Positions 60,410 through 64,000 of a DNA stretch of 64,000 nucleotides are shown piece by piece (position 1 is the first letter of the stretch; each line of letters opens with the position of its first letter). This stretch comes from an uncultured Verrucomicrobiota bacterium. Its GTDB lineage: Bacteria; Verrucomicrobiota; Verrucomicrobiia; Verrucomicrobiales; DEV007. The position numbers and the translations under genes are program-made. The stretch covers positions 83,916 through 147,915 of the forward strand of contig CACIUL010000001.1 of the NCBI GenBank assembly GCA_902589825.1, given 5' to 3'. The notes under the pieces were generated by a model. The model had not been told where the DNA came from and made no database searches. It saw only the letters and a program-made list of their open reading frames with translations.

Positions 60410-63400
60410 TCAATTCTCAATCCTGCTCTCGATGATAAAGAGGCGTGTGCGTACAGTGTTATCCGGCAAGGTGCTCAGGATGCGATAACGTCTCCGTTCC
60501 ATGCCCTCGCCCATTTCGGACTGTTCCATAAGCTCGACCAGTGGATCGGCGTCCGTCCATGTTGCTCCATCCCGGGAAGTAAGCAGTTGCCAGTCCACGG
60601 ATTGAGCGGCGGCACGGTTGATAGTAACTTCAAGGACGGCAAAGTCCCTTAAACCGTTACCGAGGTCCAACTTCTCGATTCGGGCCTGCAACGGGATAAT
60701 GTCCTTGCTTGCAGCAATGGGATTACCGCCGAAGAGGAATTCCTCGAGATTGGTCATCCCGTCATTATCGGGATCGGCTCCGGCAGAGGAAACAGCAGGG
60801 TTGGCTAATTCTTCCTCAGTAAAATTTAAAGCCTGCCAATTGCTGAAGCTTACCGTGTCATTAAACCCGGGATTACCTCCTATGGAGGCACTTGCCTGCC
60901 AGCTTCCGGCCTGGGAGTGATCCGGGTTTGAGAGCGGGTTTACCAGTGTGAGTGCGAAACCATCGCCATCGGGTGTTGTCGGCCATGGTGCTGAATCATC
61001 ATAATAGAAATCCCTGACCGGATTCTCCTGCGCATCAAGCAGTGCCAGTCTTTCTCCTCCATTGGCAAGGTTGGTATCGTTTTCGAACTTGCCAAGGACA
61101 GGCAGGTTGCTGCCGAAACGGAAGTCAAAGGCAGCAGGATTCTCAACCAGTAACCCACGGGCACCCGGTGCCAGGATCCTGGATATGCCATTATCAAATT
61201 TGAAGTCAATGCCGGAGACAAACCGCACTCCTTCCAGGCTGATTGTTTTGTCACCGATGTTCATTAACTCCACATACTCGAAGTCGTTTCGGTTATTGTG
61301 TCCTGCTGATATTTCCTCCTCACTCGGTGCCGATGGCCGGTAGTGGATCTTTGATATGACAAGGTTTGCAGCTCCTGCCGGTTCGGCATCAACCAGGAAG
61401 TTTGCCCGGGTCAAAGGTGACCACTGTGTTCCGGAAAAAACTCGAGCACTGATGGTGGTTTCCGGGTTTGGCAGGTTTATGGGAATGGAGTAATTCCTGG
61501 CACCGGGTGATAGTCCCCCCGCATTTCCGCCTATCCCTTCGCTTGCCACAAGGGTGGCATCAAGAAGCATGTCACTGGACCCGGCGCTGGCGTTGAGTCC
61601 ATGAATAGCCAGCAGGTTGTTTCCGCTTGCAAGGAGGTCAAGGTGCTGGGATACCGGGAAGGACTGGAAGCTCATGGCTTGTGAGTCCGGGTGACTGGCA
61701 GAGGCTCTCGCATTATATGTCAGCGGTGTGCCGGGGTTTCCGCCCGCATTGGCACGGGCAATCTCCTTTCCATTGAGGTAGGCCACAAAGCCATCATCAT
61801 ATCGAACTCCCAGCGTCAATGTGTCATAAAGAAGAGGATCATCGACTTCAAAGGGGATGCGCATGTAGACGGTCTCATCGGCATTGCTGCTGACCTGATT
61901 GGAGAAATCAAATGCCTGATCAATCAGTGGATCGTAGGCAGTGGCGTTATCGTAACCGGCACCCAGTGTCCCGCTTGGCCATGCGGAATCGTCAAAGCCA
62001 TCCCCAAACCATGTGGCATCCAACGAGGAATCTCCCGGCATGATTGCCCGTCTGGCTGACTTTTCGGCAACTAGGATGTGTTCTGTTACCGTTCCTGACT
62101 GTGCGGCGACCCGTGGGTCGCTGCCATCAGTTGTGTAGTAGATAGTACCACCGTCAGGGCTTTGGATGGAGAGCCTGAAGCCGGCAGGAACATCCCCCCC
62201 GTGCTTGGCAAACTCTGGTGGATCAAGGTCAGGATACCAGTTCCTTGAACGAAACTGATTGAGCACGATTCCTGTGCGCCGTGGGAAAAAACTACCGTGG
62301 TTGCCGCCACTGGCTGTTCCGAGCATCTGGTCACGAGTGCGCAGCCAGTCCAGTCGTGTGTAAGGATTGCTTCGAGCATTGTCACCCCAGCGCGCGGATT
62401 CGATGCGGGTCAAAAGATCGACTGCATTGGCGCGCCTCATATAGGCAGTGGCGGCATTTTGTGGGGTGAGAACCCCGTCATTATGAAAGTGCTGGTGGAC
62501 GCGGTCAGCGAAAAGAAGGCGAAATTCCGGATTGGCAATCAGGTTGTGAAACACCTCTGTTGGCCCGCCGGAATTGTCTTTTCCTGTGGCATCATAAGTG
62601 GTGCTTTCCATGCAGTGTTCGGGATCCCAGCTATGATAATACCATTTTCCATCCGCGGAATTCCTGTTGTAGGTGGCATACCAGTTCTGGTGGGCCCAGT
62701 CAGAGTTTCCGACGTAGTAGTTGGTGATCATGTAGCTGATAAAGTTCTCGATGTGCAGTATCTCGGTCACGGCAGCATAGTTTTCCTGGTCGCTCATGTT
62801 CCGGCGTGAGAGGGCCAGCATGGAGTTGTAGTTGGTGTTACTTCCTGCGATAACCGTGCTGGTACGGTGTTTCATTGCATCGTAGTCGTCATTGTCACCA
62901 CCAAGGTATTCCGCGGCAAAATTATCATCCGGGCGTTCGTGCAATTCAGTAATGCCCCACAATATCCCGTTGATATACAGCAGGCAGTATCTTCCCTCGG
63001 GAGAAACACCCCCCATCAGGTTGTGCAGGTCGGCGGGGAATTGGTCGTGTGTATACTGGGCGCGGCCCCGCTGGTCGGATCCCCGGTTGTAGTGCCAGAC
63101 GTTGTTCAGGCGGTGGTCCAGGATCAGGGTATCGAAGCGGTCCGTGCGTTCCTTGCCGAATAGTTCATAGCGGAGGTCAGGAGAGAACTTCAACCGCATG
63201 GACAACTTGTCGGACTTCCATCGACCGGTACTTGATCCGCCAACGATGCGGACAGTGCCATCAACCTGAAAACCGCGCTTTGTGTTCGGATCATTGGTAT
63301 CGCCGTCCGGATTGATAAATTCAATGGAGGTTGGCTTGTCCACTCCCTCGCCACTGATGTAGATCCCGCCGTTACCAAACATAAGGTTCCAGTCCATAAC

Positions 63401-64000
63401 CAGGGAAATGGAAGGCACCCGTAAAAAATCCTCAGCTACAGGCCGGACCTCGGGATTACTGTGGTTGACAATTTCCGGATCCATTGCGAAGTCCGGGCCG
63501 GCATGCCCCCAGTTGGCATGTGCCGGGACTGAATTATTGGATTGTTGCAGGACATTTTCTGGAAAGATGTAGGTATGCGTATCGATGTTGGTGGACTGGA
63601 AATCGCTCTTGATGGCCATTGCCCGCAATGTTGTGGTCTTTGTGACTTCAATGTCGACACTTGGTGCAGTGAGGTTGTCAGGTGCCACAACCCGCCTGCC
63701 ATTTGATGATGAGGGTTCCGTGCCATCAAGCGTATAGATGAGCGTGGCTCCGGGCGTGGTGCTGCTGATTGTGGTTGTGAATGGATTTGTGTAGAGGCCG
63801 CGGTTGATGGTAAACCTTGTGTCCTCAACGAAGCCCCCGAAAGCAGTGGGTGCATTGGCTGCTCCGGGGGTGGGATTGGGAAAAAAGCCAACGGAAAGCG
63901 GCGAGTCATTCCCATAGACCCCGAAAGATACATCCTCAACCTGTCTTGGGTACAGGCTGAAAACTGAAATGGTGAGGTATTTGCCCTCATCGTTTTCACG
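60410..64000 (-). CDS. giant CotH/lamin-tail/chitobiase-type secreted protein (5' end outside window)
   Basis: The frame is open from the stop at 60410 to the window edge, giving 1196 visible residues; GTG at 63688 is internal. In order: a lamin-tail-type start ('FGVYGNDSPLSVGFFPNPTPGAAN'), chitobiase/Fn3-like domains ('ATLIYTLDGTEPSSSNG', later 'GTIYYTTDGSDPRV'), a CotH-like region ('IEFINPDGDTN', 'LYINGILWGITELHERPDDNFAAEYLGG', 'YYHSWDPEHCME'), a sugar-binding-like module ('ATWFGDGFDDSAWPSG'), a lamin-tail domain ('VISKIHYRPSAPSEEEISAGHNNRNDFEYVELMN') and the C-terminal W module ('ADPDNDGMTNLEEFLFGGNP', 'GATWTDADP'). Large verrucomicrobial secreted protein; the function of CotH-type kinases in this setting is unknown. 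Confidence 0.88.
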   Translation of the reverse strand, partial: RENDEGKYLTISVFSLYPRQVEDVSFGVYGNDSPLSVGFFPNPTPGAANAPTAFGGFVEDTRFTINRGLYTNPFTTTISSTTPGATLIYTLDGTEPSSSNGRRVVAPDNLTAPSVDIEVTKTTTLRAMAIKSDFQSTNIDTHTYIFPENVLQQSNNSVPAHANWGHAGPDFAMDPEIVNHSNPEVRPVAEDFLRVPSISLVMDWNLMFGNGGIYISGEGVDKPTSIEFINPDGDTNDPNTKRGFQVDGTVRIVGGSSTGRWKSDKLSMRLKFSPDLRYELFGKERTDRFDTLILDHRLNNVWHYNRGSDQRGRAQYTHDQFPADLHNLMGGVSPEGRYCLLYINGILWGITELHERPDDNFAAEYLGGDNDDYDAMKHRTSTVIAGSNTNYNSMLALSRRNMSDQENYAAVTEILHIENFISYMITNYYVGNSDWAHQNWYATYNRNSADGKWYYHSWDPEHCMESTTYDATGKDNSGGPTEVFHNLIANPEFRLLFADRVHQHFHNDGVLTPQNAATAYMRRANAVDLLTRIESARWGDNARSNPYTRLDWLRTRDQMLGTASGGNHGSFFPRRTGIVLNQFRSRNWYPDLDPPEFAKHGGDVPAGFRLSIQSPDGGTIYYTTDGSDPRVAAQSGTVTEHILVAEKSARRAIMPGDSSLDATWFGDGFDDSAWPSGTLGAGYDNATAYDPLIDQAFDFSNQVSSNADETVYMRIPFEVDDPLLYDTLTLGVRYDDGFVAYLNGKEIARANAGGNPGTPLTYNARASASHPDSQAMSFQSFPVSQHLDLLASGNNLLAIHGLNASAGSSDMLLDATLVASEGIGGNAGGLSPGARNYSIPINLPNPETTISARVFSGTQWSPLTRANFLVDAEPAGAANLVISKIHYRPSAPSEEEISAGHNNRNDFEYVELMNIGDKTISLEGVRFVSGIDFKFDNGISRILAPGARGLLVENPAAFDFRFGSNLPVLGKFENDTNLANGGERLALLDAQENPVRDFYYDDSAPWPTTPDGDGFALTLVNPLSNPDHSQAGSWQASASIGGNPGFNDTVSFSNWQALNFTEEELANPAVSSAGADPDNDGMTNLEEFLFGGNPIAASKDIIPLQARIEKLDLGNGLRDFAVLEVTINRAAAQSVDWQLLTSRDGATWTDADPLVELMEQSEMGEGMERRRYRILSTLPDNTVRTRLFIIESRIEN

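Noticed and set aside
63436..63999. Separate minus-strand gene at the window edge
   Set aside because: It is a shifted frame inside the CotH-like gene, whose own frame stays open to base 64000.
1..64000. CRISPR arrays, tRNA or rRNA genes, prophage, transposases or integrases
   Set aside because: No regularly spaced repeats, no tRNA-like cloverleaf and no transposase or integrase protein was recognised by eye on either strand. A tRNA scan and IS search would be needed to exclude weak cases.

Overview
This 64 kb window is chromosomal DNA of a Gram-negative bacterium of the Planctomycetota-Verrucomicrobiota group. The markers are two DUF1592-type (multi-DUF, CxxCH-containing) plus DUF1552 gene pairs, ten formylglycine-type sulfatases, six SGNH sialate-O-acetylesterase-like proteins, a sulfatase-DUF1080 fusion, ThuA, NIPSNAP and Gfo/Idh/MocA proteins, an autotransporter-strand protein and large secreted proteins with a 'DxDxDG + W' C-terminal module. 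The module and the beta-strand repeats favour Verrucomicrobiota. This placement is inference from gene content. Nearly every product has a Sec, Tat or lipoprotein signal, and many starts lack a clear Shine-Dalgarno sequence.

Layout. (1) 1-12822, plus strand: a 3' fragment of an SGNH esterase, the first DUF1592/DUF1552 pair (4-nt overlaps), an SGNH esterase, a small lipoprotein, a decayed esterase remnant, a DUF2341-LamG-esterase, a sulfatase and a beta-helix protein. (2) 12959-22257, mixed strands: an EEP-family hydrolase, three sulfatases (one fused to DUF1080), a metallophosphoesterase, an unknown exported protein and a 43-aa membrane peptide. (3) 32203 to 22355, minus: ThuA, an M6-like protease, a pectate-lyase-like protein, NIPSNAP, an HEYFH protein, a PQQ propeller and a pair of sulfatases. 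(4) A lone PQQ propeller at 32411-33649, plus. (5) 54757 to 33736, minus: an SGNH esterase, a metalloprotease with autotransporter strands, DUF1552-DUF1592-sulfatase joined by overlaps, an oxidoreductase, a sulfatase, an SGNH esterase, an HEYHH lipoprotein, a glycoside-hydrolase-like protein, an SGNH esterase and a second copy of the sulfatase pair. (6) 54992-64000: less specialised genes (LRR lipoprotein, two GNATs, YWTD propeller, DUF3445, MarC/YhgN, Tat-exported double Dabb protein) and the 3' part of a giant CotH/lamin-tail protein that runs off the window.

How it fits together. Regions 1-5 look like a catabolic island for a sulfated, acylated, probably uronate-containing polysaccharide. 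Sulfatases and esterases would unmask the chain, and beta-helix lyase-like and GH-like proteins would cut it. ThuA, DUF1080, Gfo/Idh/MocA and PQQ-propeller proteins may act on, oxidise or bind the products. Heme-c-type DUF1592 proteins are coupled to both esterase and sulfatase genes. No transporter for glycans, no transcription factor, no sulfatase-maturation enzyme, no tRNA, no CRISPR array and no transposase was seen. No stretch above 300 bases lacks a gene except 22009-22354, which holds only the 43-aa ORF. The other larger gaps (4831-5078, 14324-14537, 32204-32410, 54758-54991) hold at most the weak signals listed.
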